Source: Campylobacter coli LMG 9860 (GTDB lineage: Bacteria > Campylobacterota > Campylobacteria > Campylobacterales > Campylobacteraceae). From it: a stretch of 64,000 bases of DNA. Shown here one piece after another: positions 54,556-64,000 of the stretch. The number at the start of each line of letters is the position of its first letter. Position 1 is the first letter of the stretch. Made by a program: the position numbers and the translations under genes. The stretch spans positions 1 through 64,000 of the forward strand of contig NZ_AINS01000009.1 in NCBI RefSeq assembly GCF_000254135.1, given 5' to 3'. Under the pieces are notes generated by a model, which saw nothing but the letters and a program-made list of their open reading frames with translations, was not told the DNA's origin and searched no databases.

Positions 54556-55622
54556 AATTCTTTTGCCCTTTCTTTGAGTTGTCCACAAGCTGCTGAAATA
54601 TCAAGTCCCTTGCTCTCTCTTATGGTGCAAGTTACTCCTTTAGTGCTTAATAAATCTTGAAATTTGATCGCATTTTCAAGCTTAGGACGATGATAAATAC
54701 TACCCTCGTGAGGATTGAAAAGTATCAAATTCACTTTGGCTTTTATACCATTTAAAAGCTTGACCAGTTCTTTTGCGTGTTCAAGTTTATCGTTAATGCC
54801 ATCAATGAGTAAATACTCAAACATTACTCTTTTTCTTTGATCTATAGGAAAAGCACGCACAGCATCCATGATCGCAGCTATATTATAAGCTTTATTTATA
54901 GGCATGAGTTCGGTTCGGAGTTCATCATTAACCGCGTGAAGGGAGATGGCAAGCAAGACGCCTAAATTCATTTCACCCAGCTCTTTGATTTGCTTTGCTA
55001 AACCACTTGTGCTTATGGTTTGTCTCCGAGGGCTGATAGCAAGTCCATCATTTTGAGAGAGAATTTTAACTGCCTTGGAAACATTTTTAAGATTGTCAAG
55101 AGGTTCTCCCATGCCCATATAGACTATATTGACACGACGCTCATAGGGGATATTGTTTTGTTTTTTGATCCATAAAATTTGTCCGACTATCTCTCCCGCG
55201 CTCAAATTTCTTTTTAAGCCTCCTTTGGCAGTAAGGCAAAAACTACAGCCACTTTTACAGCCTACTTGGGAAGAAACGCAAATAGTATATCTTGTATGTG
55301 AAATTCTTTTACCCTCTTCGTCAAATTGTTCTTCTTTCATAGGCAAAAGTACACTTTCTATCCTTAAGCCATCGATAAGTTCAAAAAGATATTTGATACT
55401 TCCATCTTTGCTTTGTTCATTTTTAACGCATTTAAGAGGAGAGAAATGGTAAGTTTGCGCAAGTTCTAAACGCAAATCTTTTGGTAGACTTGACATATCG
55501 GAAAAATTATTTGCATATTTTTGATATATCCATTGATAAATTTGTTTCACGCGAAACATAGGCTTGATTTTTTCTTCCAATTCTTCAGGTAAAAAGTCTA
55601 AGATATTAATGAGTTCTTTCAA
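54552..55622 (-). CDS. rlmN: Dual-specificity RNA methyltransferase RlmN
   Basis: Radical SAM enzyme methylating C2 of adenosine in 23S rRNA (A2503) and some tRNAs. The radical-SAM cysteines are CKSGCSFC (about 120-127), the SAM-binding GMGEPLDN is near 170, and the C-terminal methyl-carrying cysteine is in ISAACGQL (about 349). It has 356 residues. It is coupled downstream to the small membrane peptide and 19 bases after the nucleoside phosphorylase-like gene. Confidence 0.95.
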   Translation of the reverse strand: MKELINILDFLPEELEEKIKPMFRVKQIYQWIYQKYANNFSDMSSLPKDLRLELAQTYHFSPLKCVKNEQSKDGSIKYLFELIDGLRIESVLLPMKEEQFDEEGKRISHTRYTICVSSQVGCKSGCSFCLTAKGGLKRNLSAGEIVGQILWIKKQNNIPYERRVNIVYMGMGEPLDNLKNVSKAVKILSQNDGLAISPRRQTISTSGLAKQIKELGEMNLGVLLAISLHAVNDELRTELMPINKAYNIAAIMDAVRAFPIDQRKRVMFEYLLIDGINDKLEHAKELVKLLNGIKAKVNLILFNPHEGSIYHRPKLENAIKFQDLLSTKGVTCTIRESKGLDISAACGQLKERAKEL

Positions 55623-55641
55623 GATCGCTTTCCTTTGATTG

Positions 55642-56178
55642 CTAAATATAATGATTAATTTTTAAATATTCTTCTAGTTTTTCTTTTGCCTTTTGATGAT
55701 TTTTTATAAAATCTTCATGAGCATTTTCATTGCAAAAATTAGTCGCACATAAAATGCATTCTGCATCTATATCTAAATTTTTAGCCACGCTTAAAATCGA
55801 AAAAGCTTCCATATTTTCAGCAAAAAAACCTAGTTTTGCAAATTCTTTTGCTGCTTTTGAATTTTGACAAATATAATTAGAAGAATTGACTTTGATTGTT
55901 TCACGAGAAACATTTTGATTGTTGAGTTTGATTTCAATGTTTGCAGGAGTGTAGAATTGATCAGAAATATAAGAAAATTCAATATTACAAGCATGAGAAC
56001 TTTTATAAATTCCTAGAATTTCTCCTTTATCGTAAAGTCCACATGTTCCTATAAATATAAGTTTTGAAGGTTTTTCTTTTAAGCAAAGTTGTGTTAAATG
56101 AAAGGTTGATTCTACCAAACCTATACCTATGGTTTTGGCAAAAGAAAAATTTTCATTTCCACCCGCACAAACTATCAT
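55642..56178 (-). CDS. Nucleoside phosphorylase-like protein
   Basis: A 178-residue protein resembling the PNP/UDP phosphorylase (MTA nucleosidase) fold: [21 protein letters not shown] at the start, [15 protein letters not shown] near 40, and [18 protein letters not shown] near 120, where Glu and Met bind ribose. It is shorter than true nucleosidases (about 230), lacking parts of the N-terminus. Substrate unknown. It matches Cj1712. Confidence 0.7.
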   Translation of the reverse strand: MIVCAGGNENFSFAKTIGIGLVESTFHLTQLCLKEKPSKLIFIGTCGLYDKGEILGIYKSSHACNIEFSYISDQFYTPANIEIKLNNQNVSRETIKVNSSNYICQNSKAAKEFAKLGFFAENMEAFSILSVAKNLDIDAECILCATNFCNENAHEDFIKNHQKAKEKLEEYLKINHYI

Positions 56179-56262
56179 TCACATATCCTAAAAATAATTT
56201 AGCAAGAATTTTAGCTAAAAAGGCTTAAAATTAAGAATTTTTAGCTAAAATAAAAAACTATT

Positions 56263-57057
56263 ATGATGAAAGCAAAAAAACATTACGGACAAAATTTTTT
56301 AAACGATAAAAGTATTTTATCAAAAATCATCCAAGCCATACCCAAAGATACTGAAAATATAGTAGAGATTGGGCCTGGCTTAGGTGATTTGACGCAAGAG
56401 CTTTTAAAAGTTTCTCATGTAAAGGCTTATGAGATAGATGATGATCTTATACCTATTTTGCGTAAGAAATTTCAAAAAGAACTTGATTGTGGAAAATTAA
56501 ATTTGCTTCATCAAGATGCAAGTAAGCTCGCATGTTTTGATGAAAAGAAGTATTTTTTGGTCGCTAATTTACCTTACTATGTCGCAAGTCATTTGATTTT
56601 GCAAGCCTTAGAGGATAAAAATTGCTCAGGTTTGATAGTAATGGTTCAAAAAGAAATGGCATTGAAATTCTGTGCTCATAGTGGAGAAAGTGATTTTTCA
56701 GCTCTTGGAGTTTTAAGTGCTATGATTTGTGAACGAGAAATACTGTTTGATGTAGAGCCTGAATGTTTTAATCCACCGCCAAAAGTAGTATCAGCAGTGA
56801 TGAAAATGATTAAATTCAGAGCTTATCAGGATCTCTGTGAAATTCATGCTTTTAAAGCTTTTTTGAAAGATTGTTTTAAAGCGCCAAGAAAACAATTATT
56901 AGGGAATTTAAAAATTCATAAAGCTAAATTAACAGAGCTTTTTCAAGAGTTAAAACTCAATTTAAATTTACGCCCACATGAACTTTGCGTCGATTCATAC
57001 CTTAAAATTTACGAAAAAGTAAAGGAAGAATATGAACGAAAACAACAAAGGAAATAG
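56263..57057 (+). CDS. ksgA: 16S rRNA dimethyladenosine transferase KsgA
   Basis: Dimethylates A1518 and A1519 of 16S rRNA. SAM motif VEIGPGLGDLTQELL (about 36-50) and catalytic NLPYYVASHL near 103 are intact. It has 264 residues; ATG at 56263 or 56266 are both possible. Its last 26 bases overlap the start of rnj. Confidence 0.94.
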   Translation: MMKAKKHYGQNFLNDKSILSKIIQAIPKDTENIVEIGPGLGDLTQELLKVSHVKAYEIDDDLIPILRKKFQKELDCGKLNLLHQDASKLACFDEKKYFLVANLPYYVASHLILQALEDKNCSGLIVMVQKEMALKFCAHSGESDFSALGVLSAMICEREILFDVEPECFNPPPKVVSAVMKMIKFRAYQDLCEIHAFKAFLKDCFKAPRKQLLGNLKIHKAKLTELFQELKLNLNLRPHELCVDSYLKIYEKVKEEYERKQQRK

Positions 57058-59062
57058 TGAAAATACAAACAATCCTAACTCAAATTCAAAAAACAACAAG
57101 CGCTATAAATACAGAAATCGTAGAAAAAAATTAGCCGATTCTATCAGTGAAAATTCTCAAAATTCAACTCATGAATTTTCTAACAACGAAAAGATAAATA
57201 CCAAGAAAAATTCTACAAATACTCAACCTTTAGAGGGTGAAAATGTAGAAAAACCAAGTGAGAAAAAGAAAAAAAGAAATCGCAATCTCCCTTCTAAACT
57301 TACTGGAAATGAAGATTGGCAAATCGCGCTTGCTGAGTGTATAGAGGCAAATCGTGTTTCACATGAAAATCGCTTACATCCTTTAAAATACAATAATTCT
57401 AGCGAGCATAAAATTCGCATCACTCCACTAGGTGGCTTAGGGGAAATCGGTGGAAATATCAGTGTTTTTGAAACCAATAAAGATGCAATTATAGTAGATA
57501 TAGGTATGAGTTTTCCTGATGGAACTATGCATGGGGTAGATATTATTATCCCTGATTTTGACTATGTAAGAAAAATTAAAGATAAAATTCGTGGTATAGT
57601 GATCACTCATGCACACGAAGATCATATCGGTGCAGTGCCTTATTTCTTTAAAGAATTCCAATTTCCTATCTACGCTACACCTTTGGCTTTAGGAATGATT
57701 TCAAACAAATTTGAAGAACATGGCTTAAAAGCAGAACGCAAATGGTTTCGCCCTGTAGAAAAACGCCGTGTTTATGAGATAGGCGAATTTGATATAGAGT
57801 GGATCCACATCACGCATTCTATCATTGATGCTTCAGCACTTGCGATCAAAACAAAAGCAGGAACGATTATCCACACAGGTGATTTTAAAATTGATCAAAC
57901 TCCAATGGATGGCTATCCAACAGACTTAGGACGTTTGGCACATTATGGAGAAGAAGGGGTTTTATGTCTTTTAAGCGATAGTACAAATTCGTACAAAGAA
58001 GGCTATACTAAAAGTGAAAGTTCTGTAGGACCGACTTTTGATCAAATTTTTGCACGCACTAAGGGTAGGGTGATCATGAGTACTTTTAGCTCAAACATCC
58101 ACCGTGTTTATCAAGCTATTACTTATGGTTTAAAATACGGCAGAAAAGTTTGTGTTATCGGTCGTTCTATGGAGAGAAATCTTTATACCACTATGGAATT
58201 AGGTTATATTAAGCTCGATAGAAAAATTTTTATTGATGCAGATGAGGTTAGCAAGTATAAAGACAATGAAGTGCTTATCGTAACCACAGGAAGTCAAGGT
58301 GAAACTATGAGTGCGCTTTATAGAATGGCAACAGATGAGCATAAATTTATAAAAATAAAGCCAAGCGATCAAATCATCATTTCAGCTAAAGCTATCCCAG
58401 GCAATGAAGCGAGTGTTTCAGCGGTGCTTGATTATCTTTTAAAAGCGGGTGCTAAAGTAGCGTATCAGGAATTTAGCGAAATTCATGTAAGCGGGCATGC
58501 AAGTATAGAAGAGCAAAAATTAATGCTTACTCTAGTTAAGCCTAAATTCTTCTTGCCAGTACATGGAGAATACAATCATATCAATAAACACAAAGAAACA
58601 GCTATAAAATGTGGAATTCCTGAAAAAAATATTTATCTCATGAGCGATGGCGATCAAGTAGAGCTTTGTCAAAAATATGTTAAACGCATAAAAACCGTAA
58701 AAACAGGTAAAGTTTTTGTAGATAATCAAATCAATAAACAAATCGCCGATGATGTAGTTATAGATCGTCAAAAACTTGCAGATAGTGGTATAGTAGTTAT
58801 TATCGCACAAATTGACAAAGCTACAAAAACACTGATCAACAAACCAAGAGTATTTAGCTATGGGCTAGTAGCTGACAAACACGATCATGCTTTTAGCAAA
58901 GATATGGCTGAAGTTTTAGGACAATTTTTCATCAATGTTAAAGATGAAGTACTCAATGATCCAAGATTTTTAGAAAATCAAATCCGCCAAGTTTTAAGAA
59001 AACACATCTTTAGAAAGATTAAAAAATACCCAACCATAGTTCCAACTATTTTTGTAATGTAA
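57032..59062 (+). CDS. rnj: Ribonuclease J
   Basis: Metallo-beta-lactamase exo/endoribonuclease for mRNA decay and rRNA maturation. An Asn/Lys-rich, low-complexity N-terminal extension of about 125 residues precedes the core, as in Helicobacter. The core has the zinc motif HAHEDHIGAV (about 193-202), SDSTNSYKEGY, the beta-CASP GSQGETMSALYRMA and a late His in HVSGHASIEEQ. It has 676 residues. It overlaps ksgA by 26 bases, so the two RNA enzymes are co-translated. Confidence 0.94.
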   Translation: MNENNKGNSENTNNPNSNSKNNKRYKYRNRRKKLADSISENSQNSTHEFSNNEKINTKKNSTNTQPLEGENVEKPSEKKKKRNRNLPSKLTGNEDWQIALAECIEANRVSHENRLHPLKYNNSSEHKIRITPLGGLGEIGGNISVFETNKDAIIVDIGMSFPDGTMHGVDIIIPDFDYVRKIKDKIRGIVITHAHEDHIGAVPYFFKEFQFPIYATPLALGMISNKFEEHGLKAERKWFRPVEKRRVYEIGEFDIEWIHITHSIIDASALAIKTKAGTIIHTGDFKIDQTPMDGYPTDLGRLAHYGEEGVLCLLSDSTNSYKEGYTKSESSVGPTFDQIFARTKGRVIMSTFSSNIHRVYQAITYGLKYGRKVCVIGRSMERNLYTTMELGYIKLDRKIFIDADEVSKYKDNEVLIVTTGSQGETMSALYRMATDEHKFIKIKPSDQIIISAKAIPGNEASVSAVLDYLLKAGAKVAYQEFSEIHVSGHASIEEQKLMLTLVKPKFFLPVHGEYNHINKHKETAIKCGIPEKNIYLMSDGDQVELCQKYVKRIKTVKTGKVFVDNQINKQIADDVVIDRQKLADSGIVVIIAQIDKATKTLINKPRVFSYGLVADKHDHAFSKDMAEVLGQFFINVKDEVLNDPRFLENQIRQVLRKHIFRKIKKYPTIVPTIFVM

Positions 59063-59086
59063 AAAAGGGCAAAAACGCCCTTTTTA
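59063..59086 (+). terminator. Terminator between rnj and rluB
   Basis: A 9-bp stem AAAAAGGGC (59063-59071) with GCCCTTTTT (59078-59086), ending in a T run. The rluB ribosome site AAGGAAG follows at once. Confidence 0.85.
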
Positions 59087-59097
59087 AGGAAGATCAA

Positions 59098-59859
59098 ATG
59101 AGAATTAATAAATTTATATCCCATAACACCCGCTATTCACGCCGTGAAGCCGATGAACTTATCAAACAAGGCTTAGTAAAAATAAACAACAAAATTGCCC
59201 TTTTAAGCGATGAAGTTAAATTTGATGATAAAGTTTTTGTTAAAGGTAAAAGAGTACAAAAAAGAACGCAATTTAGCGTGATAATCTACCATAAACAAAA
59301 AGGTGAAATTGTCAGTAAAAAAGACGATCGTGGAAGAAAAACTATATATGATACCTTGCCAAGACAATTTAGTACTTGGCTTAGCGTAGGTAGGCTGGAT
59401 TATGCAAGTGAAGGCTTACTTTTGCTTACAGATTCTCCTGTGATTGCCGATGCTTTAATGCATAGCGATTTAGAAAGAGAATACTACCTTAAAGTTAAAG
59501 GCACGGTGAGCAAACAAGTCATCGAAGCCATGCAAAATGGACTTGAGATTAAAAATGAAAAAAAAGGCGCACATGCAAAAACTAAAATTACCTCTATGAG
59601 TTTTGCTCCTTTTATAGACTTTGAAATTTTTGGATCAAGTGGAGGCTATACTAAGCTTAGAGTGGTTATAAATGAAGGTAAAAATAGAGAGCTTAGACGC
59701 TTTTTTGGATATTTTGATCTTGAAGTCATGGATCTTAAGCGTGTTGCTTTTGGGGCTTTAGATCTTGGTATGTTGAAGGCGGGAAAATATCGTTATTTAG
59801 AAAATGGCGAATATGAAAAATTAAGAGATTTTTTAAAATTTAATGAAATAAGATATTGA
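59098..59859 (+). CDS. rluB: RsuA-family rRNA pseudouridine synthase (RluB-like)
   Basis: 253 residues: N-terminal S4 RNA-binding domain (MRINKFISHNTRYSRREADELIKQG), catalytic VGRLDYASEGLLLLTDSP near 100, and the EGKNRELRRFFGYF motif near 198. The RsuA/RluB/RluE/RluF family shares this layout; the exact target is inferred. It is 35 bases after rnj, behind a terminator. Confidence 0.88.
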   Translation: MRINKFISHNTRYSRREADELIKQGLVKINNKIALLSDEVKFDDKVFVKGKRVQKRTQFSVIIYHKQKGEIVSKKDDRGRKTIYDTLPRQFSTWLSVGRLDYASEGLLLLTDSPVIADALMHSDLEREYYLKVKGTVSKQVIEAMQNGLEIKNEKKGAHAKTKITSMSFAPFIDFEIFGSSGGYTKLRVVINEGKNRELRRFFGYFDLEVMDLKRVAFGALDLGMLKAGKYRYLENGEYEKLRDFLKFNEIRY

Positions 59860-59964
59860 CCATTATATACAAAAATTTAAAAAATAATGATAATTTTTAA
59901 ATTCTAAAAATTCTATTTTTATCCTTTTTAAAAGGAAAATAATAGAAAAATTTCATCAAATTCC

Positions 59965-59993
59965 TTGACTTTGAAAACAAGATTTTATATACT
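59965..59993 (+). promoter_or_regulatory. Promoter of the S10 ribosomal protein operon
   Basis: TTGACT at 59965-59970 and TATACT at 59988-59993, spaced by exactly 17 bases, 64 bases before rpsJ. This is one of the few sites here with a good -35. Confidence 0.75.
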
Positions 59994-60056
59994 CTCATTT
60001 CAATTTTTATAAATTGGTTAGTTTTTAACTAACGAGTTCTTTTTAAAGGAAATATT

Positions 60057-60368
60057 ATGGAAAGAATTAGGCTTAAGCTAAAAGCTTATGACCATCGAGT
60101 ACTAGACAGAACAGTTGCAGCAATCGTAGAAGCTGTTAAAAGAACAGGTGCGGATATCAGAGGTCCGATACCAATGCCTACTAAAATCAAACGCTATACA
60201 GTTTTAAAATCTCCACACATTAACAAAGATTCTCGTGAGCAGTTTGAAATAAGAATTCACGCACGTATGCTAGATATAGTAGCAGCGACTCCAGATACAG
60301 TTGATTCTTTAACTAAGCTTGATTTAGCGCCAGAAGTAAGCGTTGAAGTAAGAGCTATGGGTAAGTAA
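60057..60368 (+). CDS. rpsJ: 30S ribosomal protein S10
   Basis: 103 residues; [21 protein letters not shown] and [20 protein letters not shown] are the standard S10 sequence. Also the NusE transcription factor. First gene of the operon, preceded by AAAGGAAA. Confidence 0.97.
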   Translation: MERIRLKLKAYDHRVLDRTVAAIVEAVKRTGADIRGPIPMPTKIKRYTVLKSPHINKDSREQFEIRIHARMLDIVAATPDTVDSLTKLDLAPEVSVEVRAMGK

Positions 60369-60377
60369 GGATAAGAT

Positions 60378-60953
60378 ATGGAATATATTGTAGAAAAAAT
60401 CGGAATGAGCAGAACAATTACTAATCCAAGTATCGCTGTAACTTTACTAAGAGTTGTAAATGCAAAAGTATGTGAAGTTGAAGGCGGAAAGGCTTTAGTA
60501 GCATATCCAAAAGGTAAAGCAAGTAATAAATGTGTCGCAGGACAACAAAAAAAGTATAATCTTTCTGCAGAATACAATAGATTTGCGACTTTAGAAGTAG
60601 CAAATACTGAAGCAGGAGATTTAGATGAAACTCCATTAAATGAAGCAAAAATTTTAAAAGTAAGCTTTAACACTAAAGGTAGAGGTTATAGCGGTGTTAT
60701 GAAAAGACATAACTTCGCAGGGGGTCCAGCAAGTCACGGTTCTAGATTTCACAGACGCCACGGATCTATTGGCAATAGAGAATGGCCAGGTCGTGTTCAA
60801 CCAGGTATGAAAATGGCAGGACACTATGGAAATACTAAAGTGACCGTTAAAAACGAAGTTGTATCTTATGATGCTGAAAACAAAATTTTAGTAGTTAAAG
60901 GTGCAGTACCAGGTTATAATGGTGCTATGGGTAAAATAAGGATTGCAAAATGA
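60378..60953 (+). CDS. rplC: 50S ribosomal protein L3
   Basis: 191 residues; the central [26 protein letters not shown] loop region reaches the peptidyl-transferase area. Its stop overlaps the rplD start (ATGA). Confidence 0.97.
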   Translation: MEYIVEKIGMSRTITNPSIAVTLLRVVNAKVCEVEGGKALVAYPKGKASNKCVAGQQKKYNLSAEYNRFATLEVANTEAGDLDETPLNEAKILKVSFNTKGRGYSGVMKRHNFAGGPASHGSRFHRRHGSIGNREWPGRVQPGMKMAGHYGNTKVTVKNEVVSYDAENKILVVKGAVPGYNGAMGKIRIAK

Positions 60954-61564
60954 GTAAAGTAGTTGTTTTAAATGATAAATTAGAAAAAGCAGGTGAACTT
61001 GATTTACCTTCAAAATATGCGGAAGTAAATTCACACAATCTTTACTTGTATGTAAAATCTTACCTTGCAAGTTTAAGAGCAAATACAGCTCATACTAAAG
61101 GTAGAAGTGATGTAAGTGGTGGTGGTAAAAAACCTTGGAGACAAAAAGGTCGTGGCGGTGCTAGAGCGGGTTCAACAAGAACTAACGTTTGGGTAGGCGG
61201 TGCGGTTGCTTTTGGTCCAACAAATGAAAGAAACTACTTCCAAAAAGTAAATAAAAAACAAAAAAGATTGGCGCTTGAAAGAGCTTTAGCAGATAAAGCA
61301 GCTAAAGGTGTGTTATTTACTGCTGATTCTTTGGCTATTGAAAGTGGTAAAACAAAAGATGCAAACGCTGTGATTAAAAAACTTGGCGTCAAAGATGCTT
61401 TAATCGTTAAAGATTTACTAGATGAAAAAACACTTTTAGCTTACAGAAATTTAGCAAATTGCTATGTAGTTGATGTAACTGAAGTAAATGCTTATTTAGT
61501 ATCTGTATTTAATGCTGTTATTATGGAAAAATCAGCGTTAGAATCTATTACAAAAGAGGGATAA
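60950..61564 (+). CDS. rplD: 50S ribosomal protein L4
   Basis: 204 residues; the exit-tunnel loop [26 protein letters not shown] is intact with no insertion or deletion in the KPWRQKGRG segment. Translationally coupled to rplC. Confidence 0.97.
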   Translation: MSKVVVLNDKLEKAGELDLPSKYAEVNSHNLYLYVKSYLASLRANTAHTKGRSDVSGGGKKPWRQKGRGGARAGSTRTNVWVGGAVAFGPTNERNYFQKVNKKQKRLALERALADKAAKGVLFTADSLAIESGKTKDANAVIKKLGVKDALIVKDLLDEKTLLAYRNLANCYVVDVTEVNAYLVSVFNAVIMEKSALESITKEG

Positions 61565-61566
61565 TT

Positions 61567-61848
61567 ATGGCAGATATTACTGATATAAAGACTATACTTT
61601 ACACAGAAAAAAGTTTGAATTTGCAAGAGCAAGGTGTCGTAGTTATTCAAACTTCGCCAAAAATGACTAAAACAGGCTTAAAAGCGGTTTTAAAAGAGTA
61701 TTTTGGTGTAACTCCAAAAAGCATCAATTCTTTAAGAATGGATGGAAAAGTTAAGCGTTTTAGAGGTCGTTTAGGTCAAAGAAACGATTATAAAAAATTC
61801 TATGTTAAGCTACCTGAAGGTGTTAGCTTAGAAAATGCGGAGGCTTAA
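61567..61848 (+). CDS. rplW: 50S ribosomal protein L23
   Basis: 93 residues; [11 protein letters not shown] and [19 protein letters not shown] fit L23, which docks trigger factor and SRP at the exit tunnel. It starts two bases after rplD. Confidence 0.96.
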   Translation: MADITDIKTILYTEKSLNLQEQGVVVIQTSPKMTKTGLKAVLKEYFGVTPKSINSLRMDGKVKRFRGRLGQRNDYKKFYVKLPEGVSLENAEA

Positions 61849-61849
61849 A

Positions 61850-62680
61850 ATGGCAATTAAAACTTATAAACCATATACTCCAAGTAGAAGATATATTACA
61901 GGTTTAAGTTCTGAAGATATTACAGCTAAACCAAGTGTACGCTCACTACTTGTTAAACTTCCAGCACACGCAGGTCGTAACAGCTATGGAAGAATTACAA
62001 GTCGTCATAAAGAAGCGGGTGCTAAAAAACTTTACAGAATTATTGATTTTAAACGTCGTAAATTCGGTATAGAAGGTAAAGTAGAAGCGATCGAGTATGA
62101 TCCATACAGAAATTGTAGAATTGCTTTGATTGCTTATAAAGATGGGGAAAAAAGATATATTCTTCAACCACGTGGATTAAGCGTTGGTGATATCGTTGCA
62201 GCTGCTGAAAGCGGACTTGATATTAAACCAGGTAATGCAATGAAACTTAAAAACATTCCTGTGGGTACTATTGTTCATAATGTTGAGTTAAAGCCAGGCA
62301 AAGGTGGTCAAATGATCCGCTCAGCAGGAGCTTATGCTCAATTAATGGGTAAAGAAGAAAAATATGTTATCTTAAGACTTGCAAGCGGTGAAATGAGACA
62401 AGTTCTAGCTGAATGTATGGCAAGTATAGGCGAAGTAGGTAACGAAGAATGGGCAAATGTGACTATCGGTAAAGCAGGTAGAAATCGCCACAGAGGTATT
62501 CGTCCACAAACTCGTGGTTCTGCAATGAACCCAGTAGATCACCCGCACGGTGGGGGTGAAGGTAAGAAAAATTCAGGTCGTCATCCAGTAACTCCATGGG
62601 GTAAACCAACCAAAGGTGCGAAAACTCGTCGTAAAAAAGCTAGCGATAAGCTAATAATTTCAAGAAGAAAAGGAAAGTAA
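61850..62680 (+). CDS. rplB: 50S ribosomal protein L2
   Basis: 276 residues from the ATG at 61850 ([14 protein letters not shown]); an upstream ATG at 61835 lies inside rplW and adds a non-homologous start. The conserved [13 protein letters not shown] near the C-terminus is intact. Confidence 0.97.
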   Translation: MAIKTYKPYTPSRRYITGLSSEDITAKPSVRSLLVKLPAHAGRNSYGRITSRHKEAGAKKLYRIIDFKRRKFGIEGKVEAIEYDPYRNCRIALIAYKDGEKRYILQPRGLSVGDIVAAAESGLDIKPGNAMKLKNIPVGTIVHNVELKPGKGGQMIRSAGAYAQLMGKEEKYVILRLASGEMRQVLAECMASIGEVGNEEWANVTIGKAGRNRHRGIRPQTRGSAMNPVDHPHGGGEGKKNSGRHPVTPWGKPTKGAKTRRKKASDKLIISRRKGK

Positions 62681-62681
62681 G

Positions 62682-62963
62682 ATGGCTAGATCACTAAAAA
62701 AAGGTCCTTTTGTTGATGATCATGTAATGAAAAAAGTCATCGCTGCTAAAAAGGCTAATGATAATAAACCCATTAAAACTTGGTCTAGAAGAAGTACTAT
62801 CATTCCTGATATGATAGGTTTAACTTTCAATGTTCATAATGGCAAAAGTTTTATTCCCGTTTATATCACTGAAAATCATATCGGTTATAAACTTGGCGAA
62901 TTTGCTCCAACACGCACATTTAAAGGCCATAAAGGTTCTGTGCAAAAGAAAATTGGTAAGTAA
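62682..62963 (+). CDS. rpsS: 30S ribosomal protein S19
   Basis: 93 residues; [18 protein letters not shown], then [20 protein letters not shown] and [12 protein letters not shown]. One base after rplB. Confidence 0.97.
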   Translation: MARSLKKGPFVDDHVMKKVIAAKKANDNKPIKTWSRRSTIIPDMIGLTFNVHNGKSFIPVYITENHIGYKLGEFAPTRTFKGHKGSVQKKIGK

Positions 62964-62973
62964 GGGATAAGAT

Positions 62974-63381
62974 ATGAGTAAAGCATTAATTAAATTCATA
63001 AGATTATCTCCAACTAAAGCAAGATTGATTGCTAGAGAAGTTCAGGGGATGAATGCAGAATTAGCTATGGCTAGTTTAAAATTTATGCCAAACAAGGGTG
63101 CTAAATATATAGCTAATGCAATTTCAAGTGCAGTAGCAAACGGCGGTTTTGAAGCGAACGAAGTAGTGGTAAAAAGTTGTCGTGTAGATGCTGGTGCTGT
63201 ATTAAAAAGATTTAGACCGCGTGCTAGAGGAAGTGCAAGCCGTATTAGAAAACCTACTTCACATATCTTAGTAGAAGTAGCGAAAGCGGAAGTTAAAACT
63301 GAAGCAAAAAAAGCAGTAGCTAAAAAAACTCCTGTTAAAAAAACAAGTACTAAAAAAGTAACGGCAGAAAAGGAAAGCTAA
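62974..63381 (+). CDS. rplV: 50S ribosomal protein L22
   Basis: 135 residues. The L22 core ([17 protein letters not shown] to the tunnel loop [24 protein letters not shown]) ends near 108. A Lys/Ala/Thr tail of about 27 residues follows that many bacteria lack but Campylobacter L22 has. Its stop shares a base with the rpsC start (TAATG). Confidence 0.96.
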   Translation: MSKALIKFIRLSPTKARLIAREVQGMNAELAMASLKFMPNKGAKYIANAISSAVANGGFEANEVVVKSCRVDAGAVLKRFRPRARGSASRIRKPTSHILVEVAKAEVKTEAKKAVAKKTPVKKTSTKKVTAEKES

Positions 63382-64000
63382 TGGGACAAAAAGTAAATCC
63401 AATCGGTCTAAGACTAGGAATTAATAGAAACTGGGAATCAAGATGGTTTCCAACTAAAGCAAATTTAGTGGAAAATATCGGTGAAGATTACAAAATCAGA
63501 GCTTTCTTAAAAAGAAAACTTTATTATGCGGGAATCAGCCAAATTTTAGTAGAAAGAACTGCTAAAAAGCTTCGCGTAACTGTTGTAGCTGCAAGACCAG
63601 GTATTATCATTGGTAAAAAAGGTAGCGATGTTGATAATTTAAGAAAAGAATTGCAAGATTTAATCGGTAAAGATGTAAATATCAACATCAAAGAAGAAAG
63701 AAAAGCGGGTGCTTCAGCTCAACTTGCTGCTGAAAGCGTTGCAACTCAACTTGAAAAAAGAATCGCTTTTAGAAGAGCAATGAAAAAAGTAATTCAAGGC
63801 GCACAAAAAGCAGGTGCTAAAGGGATTAAAGTTTCAGTTTCTGGTCGTTTAGGCGGTGCTGAAATGGCAAGAACTGAATGGTATCTTGAAGGTCGTGTGC
63901 CACTTCATACTTTAAGAGCAAAAATCGATTACGGTTTTGCAGAAGCTAGAACTACTTATGGAAACATAGGTGTTAAAGTTTGGATCTTTAAAGGTGAAGT
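63381..64000 (+). CDS. rpsC: 30S ribosomal protein S3 (cut by window end)
   Basis: Begins at ATG 63381, overlapping the rplV stop. The visible 206 codons read [20 protein letters not shown], with the KH-domain [19 protein letters not shown] and the C-terminal [26 protein letters not shown]. The frame is open to the last base, so about 25-30 residues lie outside the window. Confidence 0.95.
   Translation, partial: MGQKVNPIGLRLGINRNWESRWFPTKANLVENIGEDYKIRAFLKRKLYYAGISQILVERTAKKLRVTVVAARPGIIIGKKGSDVDNLRKELQDLIGKDVNINIKEERKAGASAQLAAESVATQLEKRIAFRRAMKKVIQGAQKAGAKGIKVSVSGRLGGAEMARTEWYLEGRVPLHTLRAKIDYGFAEARTTYGNIGVKVWIFKGE

Overview
The window is AT-rich bacterial DNA (about 30% GC by eye) whose gene content and order point to the Campylobacter jejuni/coli group. 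Recognisable markers are flgE2, dba-dsbI, the rubredoxin-rubrerythrin fusion rrc, the queF-PepSY-OMP cluster, the thyX/pyrG/recJ/ansA block and the dnaA-dnaN-gyrB origin block. Several differences from the layout I remember for C. jejuni NCTC 11168 suggest another lineage, perhaps C. coli. These are no docA/docB next to dba, no gene between rrc and rnhB, an extra DUF485-actP pair, a decayed flavocytochrome operon beside gyrB, and two sulfur-transfer genes between metY and metA. The species call is inference.

Layout. 1-10400: ansA, recJ, pyrG, nrdA and purB on the minus strand, with thyX and a TcyP-type cystine symporter on the plus strand. 10480-19241: an RluA-family pseudouridine synthase, a FAH-family hydrolase, dba-dsbI, queC, an HD-domain protein, ilvD, rrc and rnhB. 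19242-31103: glutamate synthase (gltBD), a Na+/H+ antiporter-family protein, DUF485-actP, and a degraded cytochrome c/flavoprotein/Tat-protein operon of p-cresol methylhydroxylase type. 31266-36743: gyrB, dnaN, oriC, dnaA, ruvC. 36851-43330: flgE2 behind a sigma-54 promoter, then a leader peptide and the operon metY-yeeE/tsuA-like-tusA-like-metA. 43335-46702: a small FAD protein, queF, a PepSY-like periplasmic protein, an outer-membrane beta-barrel and an unknown protein. 46831-52170: leuL-leuABCD and a GNAT acetyltransferase. 52401-53998: four tRNA genes with a frameshifted GT90 glycosyltransferase between them. 54451-59859: a tiny membrane protein, rlmN, a nucleoside phosphorylase-like protein, ksgA, rnj, rluB. 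59965-64000: the S10 ribosomal protein operon, cut off inside rpsC.

How the parts fit. The most unusual region is the sulfur/methionine module. MetA makes an acylhomoserine (a Glu in the specificity position suggests acetyl), MetY adds sulfide, and the two genes between them belong to the YeeE/TsuA transporter and TusA/YeeD sulfur-carrier families. They may therefore feed sulfur directly into homocysteine synthesis. A 20-codon leader ORF ending in Cys-Met-Arg-Ala-Trp-His-Ala, followed by a terminator-like hairpin, precedes the operon. A second leader, before leuA, is rich in rare leucine codons. Convergent gene pairs are mostly separated by strong bidirectional terminator hairpins, which I list. 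Three or more genes are broken at homopolymer A tracts, so some may be phase variable rather than dead.
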